Source: Escherichia sp. MOD1-EC7003 (GTDB lineage: Bacteria > Pseudomonadota > Gammaproteobacteria > Enterobacterales > Enterobacteriaceae). Taken from it: a stretch of DNA of 38,875 nt. A program made the translations under genes and the position numbers. Each line of letters starts with the position of its first letter. Position 1 is the first letter of the stretch. Where the stretch lies: NCBI RefSeq assembly GCF_002965065.1, contig NZ_PTRE01000008.1:1-38875 (forward strand), given 5' to 3'. The notes below the pieces were generated by a model. That model did no database searches. It was not told the DNA's origin and was given only the letters and a program-made list of their open reading frames with translations. Shown piece by piece: positions 28,878-38,629 of the stretch.

Positions 28878-29218
28878 TGACTGCCTGATGCGCTACGCTT
28901 ATCAGGCCTACGAGATATATTGAATTTGCATGATTTTGTAGGCTGGATAAGGCGTCACGCCGCATCCGGCAATTCAGCTTCCTAAAGTATAAACCGATAC
29001 CCAATCCCGGTTTCGGTAATAAAATGGCGGGGGCGGTCGGAAGATCGCCCTTTTTTACTTATGACAGCCTGATGCGCTACGCTTATCAGGCCTACGAGAT
29101 ATATTGAATTTGCATGACTTTGTAGGCTGGATAAGGCGTTTACGCCGCATCCGGCAATTCAGCTTCTTAAAGCATAAACCGATACCCAATCCCGGTTTCG
29201 GTAATAAAATGGCGGGGG
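28851..29218. repeat. 184-bp tandem duplication carrying REPs and the 3' end of kdpE
   Basis: Copy 1 (28851-29034) and copy 2 (29035-29218) each begin GGTCGGAAGA, continue through the right arm of the pgm terminator, a REP pair (GCCTGATGCGCTACGC at 28883 and 29067; GTAGGCTGGATAAGGCG), and end in the last codons of kdpE. They differ at about ten positions and by one indel. The first copy is therefore a REP pair plus a dead fragment of kdpE. Confidence 0.93.
28979..29034 (-). pseudogene. Duplicated C-terminal fragment of kdpE
   Basis: On the minus strand the fragment encodes about 17 residues ending HFITETGIGYRF followed by IL and a TAG stop, against ML and TAA in the intact gene. It has no start or upstream gene body and is a by-product of the tandem duplication. 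Confidence 0.85.
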
Positions 29219-29844
29219 CGGGCGGGATCTTGCTCCAGTTTTTGTCGCAGATGCCCCATATAAATACGCAAATAATGACTGTGCTCGACCGCGTTTGGTC
29301 CCCACACCTGGTTAAGGAGCTGGCGCTGGGTGAGCACTTTTCCGGCGTTGTTGAGCAGCACCGCCAGTAAGCGGAACTCAATCGGCGTGAGATGCACCTC
29401 TTCCTCACCCCGGTGAATCATGCGGGCAGCTAAATCGACGGTAACATCGGAAAATTTCACCACCGGATCGGGCGTGGCGGTGGCAGAGTGGCGGCGTAAA
29501 GCGACGCGCAGACGGGCCTGCAATTCACCAATGCCAAATGGCTTACTCAGATAATCATCAGCTCCGGCATCCAGCGCGGCGATTTTGTCGCTCTCTTCGC
29601 TACGTGCGGAAAGCACAATCACCGGCACCGCGCTCCACTGGCGCAGGTCGCGGATAAACTCAATCCCATCACCATCGGGCAGGCCGAGATCGAGAATAAT
29701 CAAATCTGGCTTACGGGTTGCCGCTTCCAGCAAGCCGCGTTGCAGCGTTTCAGCCTCAAAGACGCGCATACCGTCGCCTTCCAGCGCCGTGCGCAGAAAG
29801 CGACGAATAGCCTGTTCATCTTCAACAATCAGAACGTTTGTCAC
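29167..29844 (-). CDS. kdpE: KdpE, response regulator of the Kdp potassium system
   Basis: OmpR-family response regulator of 225 residues. The receiver domain has the phosphoacceptor Asp52 in ILDLGLPDGDG, the Asp pair EDEQ near the N-terminus and Lys in SKPFGIGEL. The C-terminal winged helix contains LTPIEFRLLAVLLNN and EHSHYLRIYMGHLRQKL. It activates kdpFABC when phosphorylated by KdpD. Its start overlaps the kdpD stop by four bases. Confidence 0.98.
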   Translation of the reverse strand: MTNVLIVEDEQAIRRFLRTALEGDGMRVFEAETLQRGLLEAATRKPDLIILDLGLPDGDGIEFIRDLRQWSAVPVIVLSARSEESDKIAALDAGADDYLSKPFGIGELQARLRVALRRHSATATPDPVVKFSDVTVDLAARMIHRGEEEVHLTPIEFRLLAVLLNNAGKVLTQRQLLNQVWGPNAVEHSHYLRIYMGHLRQKLEQDPARPRHFITETGIGYRFML

Positions 29845-32525
29845 ATATCCTCATGAAATTCTTCAAGTTCAGGGGCAGTTTGCTGGGGAAGTGTAACACG
29901 AAAACAGGCCCCACCTTCCGGTCGGTTGAACGCGGTAATGGTGCCGCCGTGTACATCCACAATCGCCCGACAAATTGCCAGCCCAAGCCCGACACCCGGC
30001 ACCGCCGACTCTTTATTTCCGCGAGCAAACTTATCGAAAATCGTTTGCTCCTGGCCTGGTGGAAGGCCGGGGCCGTTATCCCAGACATCCAATTGTAGCT
30101 TCTCGCCCTCAACGTGGGCATCGATACCAATTTCGGCCTGCGCACCCGCGTATTTCACCGCGTTCTCCAGCAGATTAATCAGCACCCGTTCAAAGAGTGG
30201 CCCGTCAACGTGGATTAAGGTCAGCGGTTCTGGCAGAGAAAGATTGATGGGCGATGATAAACCCGGTTCCAGCATTTGCAGCGCACTGCCGACCACTTCT
30301 TCCAGCGTTAACCACTCTTTCTTCAAATTAAAGCCGCCGGACTGAATTCGCGCCATATCCAGTAGATTATTCACCAGTCGGGTAGTATTCAGCACATGCT
30401 GACGAATCTCGCTGGCCTGGCGGGCGTGGGGCGATCCTTCACTTGCCAGATCGAGCGTTAAGATTTCGGCCTGACCGAACAGCACCGTAAGCGGAGTGCG
30501 TAAATCATGCGAAAGCGCCGCCAGCAGGGCGTTGCGGATCTGTTCACGTTCGCTTGCCATCCGCGCCTGTTCTTCGCTGGCGGTCAGCGTCAGGCGTTCC
30601 AGGGCATTAGCGACTAACAGCGTAAACGTTTCCAGCAGACGTTGCTGTTCCGGGATCATCAATTGGCGCAGATTCCCCGGTTCCACCACCACCAGTCCGT
30701 AGGTTTTCTCACCGCTTTTTAACGGTAAAATCTGGTATGGCACGCCGGGTAACGTGTCGGTACCCGCGCCCGCAGGCAGGCTTTTGTCAAAACTCCACTG
30801 TGCGATGGCATCGTCCCACGGCGTCATTCCTTGCGGATGCGTCAACGGCTGCAATTTGCCATTGTCATCAGGCAGCAACACCTGGCTACGGGCATGAAAC
30901 GTGGAGGCAATAAATTGTTCGCTGGTGGCGGCAATATCCTGCGGGCTGCGGCCCACCGCCAGAGCTTTGGACATTTCATATAAATGCCGCGTGCGTTGTT
31001 CGCGGTAACGGGCTACCCGCGCCTGATAACGCACGCCAGCAGTAAGGTTCCCGATCACCAGTCCGACGGTTAACATCACCGTGAAGGTCAGCAGATATTG
31101 CACATCAGAGACGGCGAGCGTGCCGCGTGGGGTGATAAAAAAGAGATCGAAACTCACCACGTTAATGACGGTGGCGACCACCGAAGGCCAGCGTCCATAA
31201 AAGAGTGCCACCACCACCACGCCAAGCAGATACAGCATCACCAGGTTGGCGGCATCAAACGTCATCAGCCACTGCATGGCAATTAAGGTGATAACGGTGC
31301 ATAACGCGGCGGCAACCATGCATCCCTGAATCTGTACCCGCCACTTGTCTTTAAAAGAGCGGCTATCCGGCGCGTTGTTAATCGTGCGGGCGGGGGGTTT
31401 ATCAAGCGCGACCAGCACCTGATCGAGATCGGGGGCGATGCGTGCGAGTCGGTCAGCAAAAGTGTCCCGACGCCACCAGCGGCGTGAGGCCGGGCGCCCG
31501 AGAATAATCTTGCCGAGATTATGTTCACGGGCATAACGCACTACCGCTTTCTCTTCCGCTGGATCAGAAAGTGTTGCCGTCTCCGCACCCAGCTCCTGTG
31601 CCAGACGTAAGGCGCTGAGAATTGCCCGACGTTTTTTCTCAGGTAAGCGGTGCAGAGCAGGGGTTTCAACATACACCGCGTGCCAGACGCTTCCCAGACG
31701 CGAGGCCAGCCGCGCCGCCGCGCGGACCAGTTTCTCACTGCCGGTGTTATGCCCAATACATAAAAGGATCGCGTCGCGCGTGTGCCAGACTTTCTCTTCG
31801 CCAGGCCGCCCCCGCCAGGCGCGCATTTGCTCATCTACGCGATCGGCAGTACGGCGCAGTGCCAGTTCGCGCAGGGCGATTAGATTACCCTTGCGGAAAA
31901 AATGTTCAATGGCGCGTTCTGCCTGCCCGGCAATATAGACTTTACCTTCTTTCAGCCGTTGACGCAGATCGTCCGGGGGCAAGTCCACCAGCACCACGTC
32001 GTCGGCAGCATCAAAAAAAGGATCAGGTACGGTTTCCCGCACCTGAATTCCGGTGACGCCACTGACCACATCGTTCAGGCTTTCCAGATGCTGAACGTTG
32101 ACGGTAGTAAAAACATCAATGCCTGCTTCCAGCAGCTCTTCGATATCCTGCCAGCGTTTAGGGTGACGAGAGCCAGGCGCATTACTGTGCGCCAGTTCGT
32201 CCATTAAGATCAGCGCCGGACGGCGGGCGAGGGCGGCATCGAGATCAAACTCGCTGATATGTCGCCCACGGTGCGCCTGGCGTTTCAGCGGCAGAACAGC
32301 CAGCCCTTCCAGCATTGCTGCGGTATCTTTTCGCCCGTGGGTTTCTACCACGCCAACCACAATATCCAGCCCTTGCGCCCGCAGTCGCTGGGCTTCTGCC
32401 AGCATCGCCCAGGTTTTCCCGACACCTGCACAGGCACCGAAGAAAATTTTTAGCTTCCCCCGATGCGGCGCGGCAGTTTGTTCCAGCAGGCGATCGGGGT
32501 CGGGACGTAAGGGTTCGTTATTCAT
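29841..32525 (-). CDS. kdpD: KdpD, sensor histidine kinase for potassium limitation
   Basis: Inner-membrane kinase/phosphatase of 894 residues. The N-terminal KdpD domain has the Walker A motif GACAGVGKT (about residues 30-38) and a Walker B-like [10 protein letters not shown]; a universal-stress-protein-like domain follows (residues about 250-370). Four membrane spans lie around residues 400-500, then a GAF-like domain, the dimerisation helix with phospho-His673 in [10 protein letters not shown], and the ATPase domain with [10 protein letters not shown] and DNGPGLPPG. The ATG at 32525 gives the E. coli N-terminus [11 protein letters not shown]; the frame is open for 18 more codons without support. 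It overlaps kdpC by eight bases. Confidence 0.98.
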   Translation of the reverse strand: MNNEPLRPDPDRLLEQTAAPHRGKLKIFFGACAGVGKTWAMLAEAQRLRAQGLDIVVGVVETHGRKDTAAMLEGLAVLPLKRQAHRGRHISEFDLDAALARRPALILMDELAHSNAPGSRHPKRWQDIEELLEAGIDVFTTVNVQHLESLNDVVSGVTGIQVRETVPDPFFDAADDVVLVDLPPDDLRQRLKEGKVYIAGQAERAIEHFFRKGNLIALRELALRRTADRVDEQMRAWRGRPGEEKVWHTRDAILLCIGHNTGSEKLVRAAARLASRLGSVWHAVYVETPALHRLPEKKRRAILSALRLAQELGAETATLSDPAEEKAVVRYAREHNLGKIILGRPASRRWWRRDTFADRLARIAPDLDQVLVALDKPPARTINNAPDSRSFKDKWRVQIQGCMVAAALCTVITLIAMQWLMTFDAANLVMLYLLGVVVVALFYGRWPSVVATVINVVSFDLFFITPRGTLAVSDVQYLLTFTVMLTVGLVIGNLTAGVRYQARVARYREQRTRHLYEMSKALAVGRSPQDIAATSEQFIASTFHARSQVLLPDDNGKLQPLTHPQGMTPWDDAIAQWSFDKSLPAGAGTDTLPGVPYQILPLKSGEKTYGLVVVEPGNLRQLMIPEQQRLLETFTLLVANALERLTLTASEEQARMASEREQIRNALLAALSHDLRTPLTVLFGQAEILTLDLASEGSPHARQASEIRQHVLNTTRLVNNLLDMARIQSGGFNLKKEWLTLEEVVGSALQMLEPGLSSPINLSLPEPLTLIHVDGPLFERVLINLLENAVKYAGAQAEIGIDAHVEGEKLQLDVWDNGPGLPPGQEQTIFDKFARGNKESAVPGVGLGLAICRAIVDVHGGTITAFNRPEGGACFRVTLPQQTAPELEEFHEDM

Positions 32526-33090
32526 TAAGCTTATCCAACGCCAGATTGAGTTCGACAATGTTGACGACCGGCTGGCCAATATATTTCACCAGAGGTTGTT
32601 GGCTGTATTTTGCAACCAGTTGCGTGAGTTGTTCAACGCTGAGATTACGCGCTTTCGCCACGCGTGGGATCTGCCAGACCGCCGCTTGCGGGGTGATGTT
32701 ATTGTCCAGCCCGCTTGCCGACGCCGTCACCAGTTCAACCGGAACGCTCGAGCTGGCATCCGGGTTCGCGGCCCGTAATGCGGCAACGCGTGCGGCTATC
32801 TGTTTATCCAGCTCCGGGTTACTGACTGCCAGATTGCTCCCGCCAGAAGCCTGTGGATTATAGGGAATTTCTGCTGTTACCGACGGGCGACCATGAAAAT
32901 AGCCGTTACCGGTAAAATTCTGCCCGATTAATGCCGAGCCACGCACCGTATCACCTTCACGAATCAACGAACCGTTGGCCTGCCAGGAAAACCACCATTG
33001 CCCCAGCGCGGTAGTCAGCAGCGGGTAAACGCCGCCAGTAATCAATAACAGAAAGATAAATGTTGATAATGCCGGACGTAATCCACTCAT
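32518..33090 (-). CDS. kdpC: KdpC, small subunit of the K+-transporting ATPase
   Basis: A 190-residue single-span membrane protein (membrane helix at about residues 7-27, [17 protein letters not shown]) with a periplasmic domain. It supports high-affinity K+ binding by KdpA. I start at MSGLRPALS (33090), the E. coli N-terminus, over an upstream in-frame ATG at 33114 that would overlap kdpB. It lies 8 bp after kdpB and overlaps kdpD. Confidence 0.97.
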   Translation of the reverse strand: MSGLRPALSTFIFLLLITGGVYPLLTTALGQWWFSWQANGSLIREGDTVRGSALIGQNFTGNGYFHGRPSVTAEIPYNPQASGGSNLAVSNPELDKQIAARVAALRAANPDASSSVPVELVTASASGLDNNITPQAAVWQIPRVAKARNLSVEQLTQLVAKYSQQPLVKYIGQPVVNIVELNLALDKLNE

Positions 33091-33098
33091 GGTAAACC

Positions 33099-35147
33099 TC
33101 ACACCAGACCGCAAACGGTCAGCAGTAAATCAATGACTTTGATACCAATAAACGGCACCAGCAGCCCACCCAGACCGTAAATCCATAAGTTACGGCGCAA
33201 CATGGCAGAAGCGGTAAGCGGTTTATAACTCACGCCTTTTAACGCCAGGGGAATCAAAAAGACGATAATCAAGGCGTTGAAAATGACCGCACTGAGAATG
33301 GCTGAGTCGGGCGAATGCAGGCGCATGATGTTCAGCGCATTTAACTGCGGATACGTTGCCGCGAACGCTGCCGGAATAATGGCGAAGTATTTCGCTACAT
33401 CGTTGGCGATGCTGAAGGTGGTAAGCGAACCACGGGTCATCAGCATCTGTTTGCCAATGTGCACCACCTCGATCAACTTGGTTGGGTTGGAGTCGAGATC
33501 CACCATATTGCCCGCTTCTTTCGCCGCCTGAGTGCCGGAGTTCATCGCCACCGCGACATCTGCCTGCGCCAGCGCCGGAGCATCGTTGGTGCCGTCGCCG
33601 GTCATCGCCACCAAACGGCCTTCTGCCTGATACTGACGAATCAATGCCAGCTTGGCCTCCGGTGTCGCTTCGGCGAGAAAATCATCGACGCCCGCTTCAG
33701 CAGCAATCGCGGCGGCAGTCAGACGGTTATCACCGGTAATCATCACCGTTTTAATGCCCATTTGGCGCAGTTGCGCGAAGCGCTCTTTAATGCCGCCTTT
33801 GACGATATCTTTCAGCGCAATTACGCCCAGCACGCGTGAACCTTCCACCACCACCAGCGGCGTGGCCCCCTGACGCGCAACCTGATCGACTTTTTGATCG
33901 ACATCGGCAGGGAAGTGACTACCGTTAGCCTCAACATGGCGGCGAATGGCATCGACAGAACCTTTACGGATCATGCGGTTGTCGATGTTGATCCCGCTCA
34001 TCCGGCTTTGCGCAGTAAACGGTATAAAGGTCGCATGGAGCGACTGCACATCGCGCTCGCGCAGGTTAAAACGCTGCTTGGCGAGGATCACAATACTGCG
34101 GCCCTCCGGCGTTTCATCAGCCAGCGAAGCCAGTTGTGCGGCGTTGGCCAGCGTTTTTTCCTCTACGCCCTGCGCAGGGATAAACTCCGACGCCTGACGG
34201 TTACCGAGTGTGATGGTGCCGGTTTTATCCAGTAGCAGAACGTCAACGTCACCCGCCGCTTCAACAGCACGTCCGCTGGTGGCAATCACATTCGCGCCCA
34301 GCATCCGGCTCATCCCGGCGACGCCGATTGCTGACAACAAGCCGCCGATGGTGGTTGGGATCAGACAGACCAGCAGCGCCACCAGTACCGTTACGCTGAC
34401 TGCATTACCGCCCCACGCGGAAAACGGCCACAGTGTGGCGGTTGCCAGTAGAAAGACGATAGTCAGGGCAATCAGCAGGATGGTCAGAGCAATCTCGCTC
34501 GGCGTTTTACGTCGCTGTGCGCCTTCCACCATCGCGATCATCCGATCCAAAAATGTCTCGCCGGGGTTAACGCTGCACTCAATCACCAGCCAGTCAGAAA
34601 GAATACGCGTGCCGCCAGTGACGGAGGCAAAATCACCGCCGGATTCACGGATCACCGGTGCCGATTCCCCGGTGATAGCGCTTTCATCGACCGATGCGCC
34701 ACCTTCAATAACTTCACCATCGCAGGGGATGATATCGCCGGCTTCTACCAGCACGATATCGCCTTTACGCAATTGATCGGCGGGAATTTTGTCTGCCGCA
34801 GCACCATATTTTGGCTCACGCAGTTTGCGAGCAAAGGCAGTTTTTTTCACCCCTTTCAGGCTGTTGGCCTGTGCTTTACTGCGGCCTTCTGCCAGCGCCT
34901 CGGCGAAATTTGCGAACAGTACGGTGACCCACAGCCAGCTGCTAATTGCCGCGCTAAACAGCGCATTGCCTGGCATCGCGCCGCTTGCCATCGCGATGCT
35001 AATACAGGTGGTCAGCAGACTGCCGATCCAGACGATAAACATCACCGGATTGCGCCATTGCGCCTGCGGGTTTAATTTTTTCACCGCTTCTTTCAGCGCC
35101 TGAACGACAAGTGTTGGTTCGAATAGCGCCAGTTGTTTACGACTCAT
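33099..35147 (-). CDS. kdpB: KdpB, catalytic P-type ATPase subunit
   Basis: A 682-residue P-type ATPase that energises K+ uptake. The phosphorylated Asp307 lies in [12 protein letters not shown]; the actuator motif ITGESAP and the hinge [17 protein letters not shown] are intact. About seven membrane spans flank the cytoplasmic domains. The gene is 22 bp downstream of kdpA. Confidence 0.98.
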   Translation of the reverse strand: MSRKQLALFEPTLVVQALKEAVKKLNPQAQWRNPVMFIVWIGSLLTTCISIAMASGAMPGNALFSAAISSWLWVTVLFANFAEALAEGRSKAQANSLKGVKKTAFARKLREPKYGAAADKIPADQLRKGDIVLVEAGDIIPCDGEVIEGGASVDESAITGESAPVIRESGGDFASVTGGTRILSDWLVIECSVNPGETFLDRMIAMVEGAQRRKTPSEIALTILLIALTIVFLLATATLWPFSAWGGNAVSVTVLVALLVCLIPTTIGGLLSAIGVAGMSRMLGANVIATSGRAVEAAGDVDVLLLDKTGTITLGNRQASEFIPAQGVEEKTLANAAQLASLADETPEGRSIVILAKQRFNLRERDVQSLHATFIPFTAQSRMSGINIDNRMIRKGSVDAIRRHVEANGSHFPADVDQKVDQVARQGATPLVVVEGSRVLGVIALKDIVKGGIKERFAQLRQMGIKTVMITGDNRLTAAAIAAEAGVDDFLAEATPEAKLALIRQYQAEGRLVAMTGDGTNDAPALAQADVAVAMNSGTQAAKEAGNMVDLDSNPTKLIEVVHIGKQMLMTRGSLTTFSIANDVAKYFAIIPAAFAATYPQLNALNIMRLHSPDSAILSAVIFNALIIVFLIPLALKGVSYKPLTASAMLRRNLWIYGLGGLLVPFIGIKVIDLLLTVCGLV

Positions 35148-35169
35148 ATTCAGTGCTCACTCAATATCA

Positions 35170-36843
35170 TCAGGAGAGATATTCCGCCACCGGACCAAGC
35201 GCCAGGGCAGGGATAAAGGTCAGTGCGCCAACCAGCAATACGGTGCCGATTAACAGACCTACAAACAACGGGCCGTGCGTAGGCAGTGTGCCGGAACTGG
35301 CGGGTTGGCTCTTTTTACTCACCATCGAACCGGCAATTGCCATCACCGGGATAATCACCCCGAAGCGCCCGACAAACATGCAGAACGCCAATAAACAGTT
35401 CCAGAACGGAGAGTTAGCGCTTAATCCGGCAAAGGCGCTGCCATTGTTGTTAGCAGCGGACGACACGGCGTACAGCACTTCGCTAAAACCGTGCGGGCCA
35501 GGGTTGAGCATGGCGCTACGTCCGGCGTCGGTCATCATCGCCAGTGCCGCGCCCATCAGCACCAGTGTTGGAGTAACCAGAATCGCCAGCGCAGTCAGTT
35601 TCATCTCGCGTACGTCGATTTTTTTACCCAGATATTCTGGCGTGCGACCAATCATCAGCCCGGCAATAAACACCGCCAGCAGGACGAACAGCATCATGCC
35701 GTAAAGACCAGAACCGACCCCGCCGAATACCACTTCACCAATTTGCATCAACCACATCGGCACCATGCCGCCGAGAGCGGTAAAAGAATCATGCATCGCA
35801 ATCACTGCACCGCAGGAAGCCGCCGTGGTCACGACCGCAAACAGACTACTGACCAGCACGCCGAAACGGCTCTCTTTACCTTCCATATTGATGCTGCTGT
35901 CCGCGCCCAGTGCCAGCAGATGAGGATTACCCTGAACTTCTGCCCACATCACCACGCCTACGCAGATGACAAAAATCACCGACATCGCCCACAGCAACAT
36001 TCGCCCCTGGCGACGATCGCCCGCCACTTCGCCAAAAGCAAAGCACAACGCTGTTGGGATCAAGAAGATTGCCAGCATTTGCACGAAGTTGGTCAGCGCG
36101 GTCGGGTTTTCAAACGGATGCGATGAGTTGGCATTAAAGAAACCACCGCCGTTAGTGCCGAGCATCTTGATCGCTTCCTGAGAGGCCACCGGACCCATTG
36201 GTAACAGCTGTTGCGCTCCTTCAACGGTCGTCACCGGCTGATAGGGTAGAAAGTTTTGCAGTGCACCTTGTTGAATAAAAAACAGCGCGATCAACAACGC
36301 CAGCGGGACTAATACCCATAACGTGATGCGTAGCAGATCGACCCAGGCGTTCCCGAGTGTGCTCATGCTCTGGCGGGTAAATGCACGGATGAGGGCAAAA
36401 ATCACCGTAATCCCGCTGGCGGCAGAAAGAAAGTTTTGCACCGTTAAGCCCGCCATCTGGCTGAAATAGCTCAACGTGGTTTCACCACTGTAAGATTGCC
36501 AGTTGGTATTCGTGACAAAGCTGACCGCAGTATTCAGCGCCAGATCCCACGACAGCCCCGGCAGTTCCTGCGGATTAAGCGGCAGATAGTGCTGACCGAG
36601 CAACATAAAAAACAGCACCGCCAGCCCTAGCATATTCAGGCCGAGAATGGCTGAGAGATACTGCTGCCAGTTCATCTCATGGTCAGAGACGCCAAGTACA
36701 CGAAAGAGTACGCGTTCAACGCCCGCTGTACCGGGAAGAGGTATGTCATTAATCAACCGCGCCAGTCCGCTGCCTAAAGGACGCGCCAGCACCATTAATA
36801 CCAGTAAAAACGTGGCAATCAGTAAGAACCCTTGCGCAGCCAT
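35170..36843 (-). CDS. kdpA: KdpA, potassium channel-like subunit
   Basis: A 557-residue membrane protein of the SKT channel superfamily with ten spans and four selectivity-filter-like loops (for example [27 protein letters not shown], and [10 protein letters not shown]). It binds and conducts K+ for the KdpB pump. The ATG at 36843 follows kdpF with one base of overlap; the longer frame upstream would run through kdpF and its leader and is rejected. Confidence 0.98.
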   Translation of the reverse strand: MAAQGFLLIATFLLVLMVLARPLGSGLARLINDIPLPGTAGVERVLFRVLGVSDHEMNWQQYLSAILGLNMLGLAVLFFMLLGQHYLPLNPQELPGLSWDLALNTAVSFVTNTNWQSYSGETTLSYFSQMAGLTVQNFLSAASGITVIFALIRAFTRQSMSTLGNAWVDLLRITLWVLVPLALLIALFFIQQGALQNFLPYQPVTTVEGAQQLLPMGPVASQEAIKMLGTNGGGFFNANSSHPFENPTALTNFVQMLAIFLIPTALCFAFGEVAGDRRQGRMLLWAMSVIFVICVGVVMWAEVQGNPHLLALGADSSINMEGKESRFGVLVSSLFAVVTTAASCGAVIAMHDSFTALGGMVPMWLMQIGEVVFGGVGSGLYGMMLFVLLAVFIAGLMIGRTPEYLGKKIDVREMKLTALAILVTPTLVLMGAALAMMTDAGRSAMLNPGPHGFSEVLYAVSSAANNNGSAFAGLSANSPFWNCLLAFCMFVGRFGVIIPVMAIAGSMVSKKSQPASSGTLPTHGPLFVGLLIGTVLLVGALTFIPALALGPVAEYLS

Positions 36844-36932
36844 CAGAACGCCTCCGCATTGATCAGGGCATAAACCAGATAACCCAGTAATAAAAACACC
36901 AGCAACACGCCAGCTATCACGCCTGCACTCAC
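36843..36932 (-). CDS. kdpF: KdpF, small membrane subunit
   Basis: A 29-residue single-span peptide starting at GTG (36932): [20 protein letters not shown] then ALINAEAF. It stabilises the KdpABC complex. Stop and kdpA start overlap by one base (TGATG), indicating translational coupling. GGAGGT lies just upstream of the GTG. Confidence 0.95.
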   Translation of the reverse strand: MSAGVIAGVLLVFLLLGYLVYALINAEAF

Positions 36933-37243
36933 AGTGCACCTCCAGTGGCCTAAAAGTGATACCGGAAGGGTAGAATTCTGGCTGCAAAGATTTCGCAAAA
37001 ATCTGCGGACGGGGTGTAAAAAAAGTATAAAAATGGCAAAAGCCATGTGTTAACTAATGGTTAGTATTTGTTTAACTTTTTTGTAACTCAGTTACGGAGT
37101 GAATGTAAATAAACCCTCAATAAGTAAAAATAAGTGGTCGGATGAGTGGTAAAATTACACAAAAGGCGGTACTATTTTCATCAGATAAACAAATTCATTT
37201 TTCCGGTGCCATTCACTGGGTAGATACAAAAGGGGAGAAAAGT
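36933..37243. promoter_or_regulatory. Divergent kdpFABCDE and ybfA control region
   Basis: Contains the KdpE site described separately, 80 bp upstream of kdpF, and the leader of ybfA with the ribosome binding site GGGGAGAAAAG just before its ATG. The reading frame of ybfA is open upstream to 37142, but those 34 codons have no good ribosome binding site and are unlike the known protein. No other gene is seen. Confidence 0.55.
37015..37031 (-). promoter_or_regulatory. KdpE-binding site of the kdp promoter
   Basis: On the minus strand TTTATACTTTTTTTACA is the T-rich 17-bp KdpE recognition element of the E. coli kdpFABC promoter, located upstream of the promoter and followed by ACCCCGTCC as in E. 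coli. Confidence 0.8.
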
Positions 37244-37450
37244 ATGGAACTCTACAGAGAATATCCTGCATGGCTTATCTTTTTACGCCGTACTTCTGCG
37301 GTTGCAGCGGGCGTTCTGGCGCTGCCTTTTATGCTTTTCTGGAAAGACCGTGCTCGCTTTTATAGCTATCTGCACCGCGTCTGGTCGAAAACCAGCGATA
37401 AACCGGTGTGGATGGATCAGGCCGAAAAGGCAACTGGTGATTTTTATTGA
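37244..37450 (+). CDS. ybfA: YbfA, small membrane protein
   Basis: A 68-residue protein beginning [16 protein letters not shown], with a hydrophobic segment [15 protein letters not shown] (about residues 19-33) and a basic, aromatic C-terminal half. Same length as E. coli YbfA (DUF2517). It is divergent from kdpF and followed by a terminator. Function unknown. Confidence 0.94.
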   Translation: MELYREYPAWLIFLRRTSAVAAGVLALPFMLFWKDRARFYSYLHRVWSKTSDKPVWMDQAEKATGDFY

Positions 37451-37472
37451 TTGCTGAGTTTTGAATACATTG

Positions 37473-37507
37473 AAAACCGCCAGCGGAAACGTTGGCGGTT
37501 TTTTTAT
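37473..37507 (+). terminator. Rho-independent terminator of ybfA
   Basis: AAACCGCC and GGCGGTTT pair around a 12-base loop and are followed by a run of seven T residues. Confidence 0.88.
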
Positions 37508-37783
37508 TAGGAAGAAGTTCAGATAAATATTTAGACACTGTATTACCCAACCTAAATATATTCATGAAATATATATAAATATTTTCCTAATAGTTGCTAT
37601 CTGACGGATATCTTATTTAAATCTATCTAATAAGTCTTTAGAGTTAGAACCATGAGTGCGGTAGCTATGGGGGTTATCCGGTGCGCCGTAAAACCCCGCA
37701 GGGCAGGGTGAGAGCATGAAAAGTATATTTTTTGCACATGCTTGAATAAAGGATAAAATACAATCAGAGACTGTATATTTAGC
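37508..37783. other. AT-rich spacer with a short GC-richer island
   Basis: In K-12 this is where rhsC begins. Here the spacer is strongly AT-rich except for 37650-37720, which reads as a 19-codon frame beginning MSAVAMGVIRCAV followed by GCAGGGCAGGGTGAGAGC. I see no Rhs N-terminal PAAR-type sequence. The island may be a scar of a removed or rearranged element; I cannot name it. Confidence 0.35.
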
Positions 37784-38065
37784 ATGCTAAAAGTCCTGAT
37801 TGGGATGCGTAATATGTCAAAAAATAAATTAAAAACACAATCCAGTTCTTTAGCGAAGGCAGAAGATAAAAAGAATAAAAATATAAAAACAGGAACTGAA
37901 CATATGCAGTATTGGATGTATAAAGATGATATTGCGCAGTCCTATAAAGATGACAGAGGTGTATCGAATGGCATTTGTTATAATAAAATAAAATCGTGCG
38001 CGGATAAATTGGAATTACAGCCTGGTAATATGCAGACATTGCGAGATATGGTAAAGGTAAAGTAA
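37784..38065 (+). CDS. Small AT-rich protein of unknown function, possibly an Rhs tail fragment
   Basis: Up to 93 residues, hydrophilic and Lys-rich in the first half (SKNKLKTQSSS...KAEDKKNKNIKTG), with a more structured C-terminus CYNKIKSCADKLELQPGNMQ. Start codon is uncertain: ATG at 37784, 37805 or 37814, none with a strong ribosome binding site (GGGATG before 37814 is the best). Base and codon use are far more AT-rich than in the neighbouring kdp genes, a sign of transfer. The stop is two bases before the next gene. Size, composition and position after ybfA suit a displaced C-terminal piece from an Rhs locus, but no Rhs core or RVxDPxG-like motif is seen, so this stays a guess. Confidence 0.45.
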   Translation: MLKVLIGMRNMSKNKLKTQSSSLAKAEDKKNKNIKTGTEHMQYWMYKDDIAQSYKDDRGVSNGICYNKIKSCADKLELQPGNMQTLRDMVKVK

Positions 38066-38067
38066 CT

Positions 38068-38607
38068 ATGCACTTTTATCGCAGCCTGTTTTTTATGATA
38101 ACTTTACCTTTTTGTTGTTTTGCTGAGAGTATTAAAGACGTTATAAAGTGTGATTTTAATAAAAATGATGGGGTTACGTTGGTTTCATTAAAAACAATTG
38201 ACGGTGATACTCCATATTTATTGTTTGAAAATATTATTGTTAGTGCATTTTTAGATGGAGCTATATATTCAGGGGATATTGTTCTTTCAAAGTGTGTAAA
38301 TCACTCTCTTATTTTTGCATTAAATTATGGCCCTCCATATATAAAAGGATGTCTGATAACAAGTTTAAATCATGATAGCGGAATGAAGAATAAGTTAAAA
38401 GGTTTTTGTTTTGCAGAGAGGAATATTCCAGAAGCTATCTGGTTTGGTAAAAAAAAGACACTAATCATTATTAAAAATGATAATAGGGTGGGGGAGTGGA
38501 GAGAAAAGTATATTATTTATGACAGCAGCAAGGAGGCGGCTTATGATTCTTATTCTTTGCCAGAGAAGAAAGGCTATGAAATTTACCCCGTAATTTCTTC
38601 AAAATAA
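38068..38607 (+). CDS. Secreted protein of unknown function, possible periplasmic immunity protein
   Basis: A 179-residue protein with a signal peptide (MHFYRSLFFMITLPFCCFA before ESIKDV), followed by a mature domain with Cys in VIKCDF, VLSKCVNH, KGCLIT and KGFCFAE, so up to two disulfides are possible. AAAGGTAAAG precedes the ATG, which is two bases after the preceding stop, a spacing typical of coupled gene pairs. Composition is very AT-rich. Pairs of a small protein and a signal-peptide-bearing partner occur as effector-immunity modules at rhs loci; nothing in the sequence proves that here. I do not recognise the family. Confidence 0.65.
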   Translation: MHFYRSLFFMITLPFCCFAESIKDVIKCDFNKNDGVTLVSLKTIDGDTPYLLFENIIVSAFLDGAIYSGDIVLSKCVNHSLIFALNYGPPYIKGCLITSLNHDSGMKNKLKGFCFAERNIPEAIWFGKKKTLIIIKNDNRVGEWREKYIIYDSSKEAAYDSYSLPEKKGYEIYPVISSK

Positions 38608-38629
38608 AATATTATTGTCAGAAAAACAT

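Noticed and set aside
36844-36987. N-terminal extension of kdpA
   Set aside because: It runs through kdpF and its leader; the conserved KdpA N-terminus begins at 36843 with overlap to kdpF.
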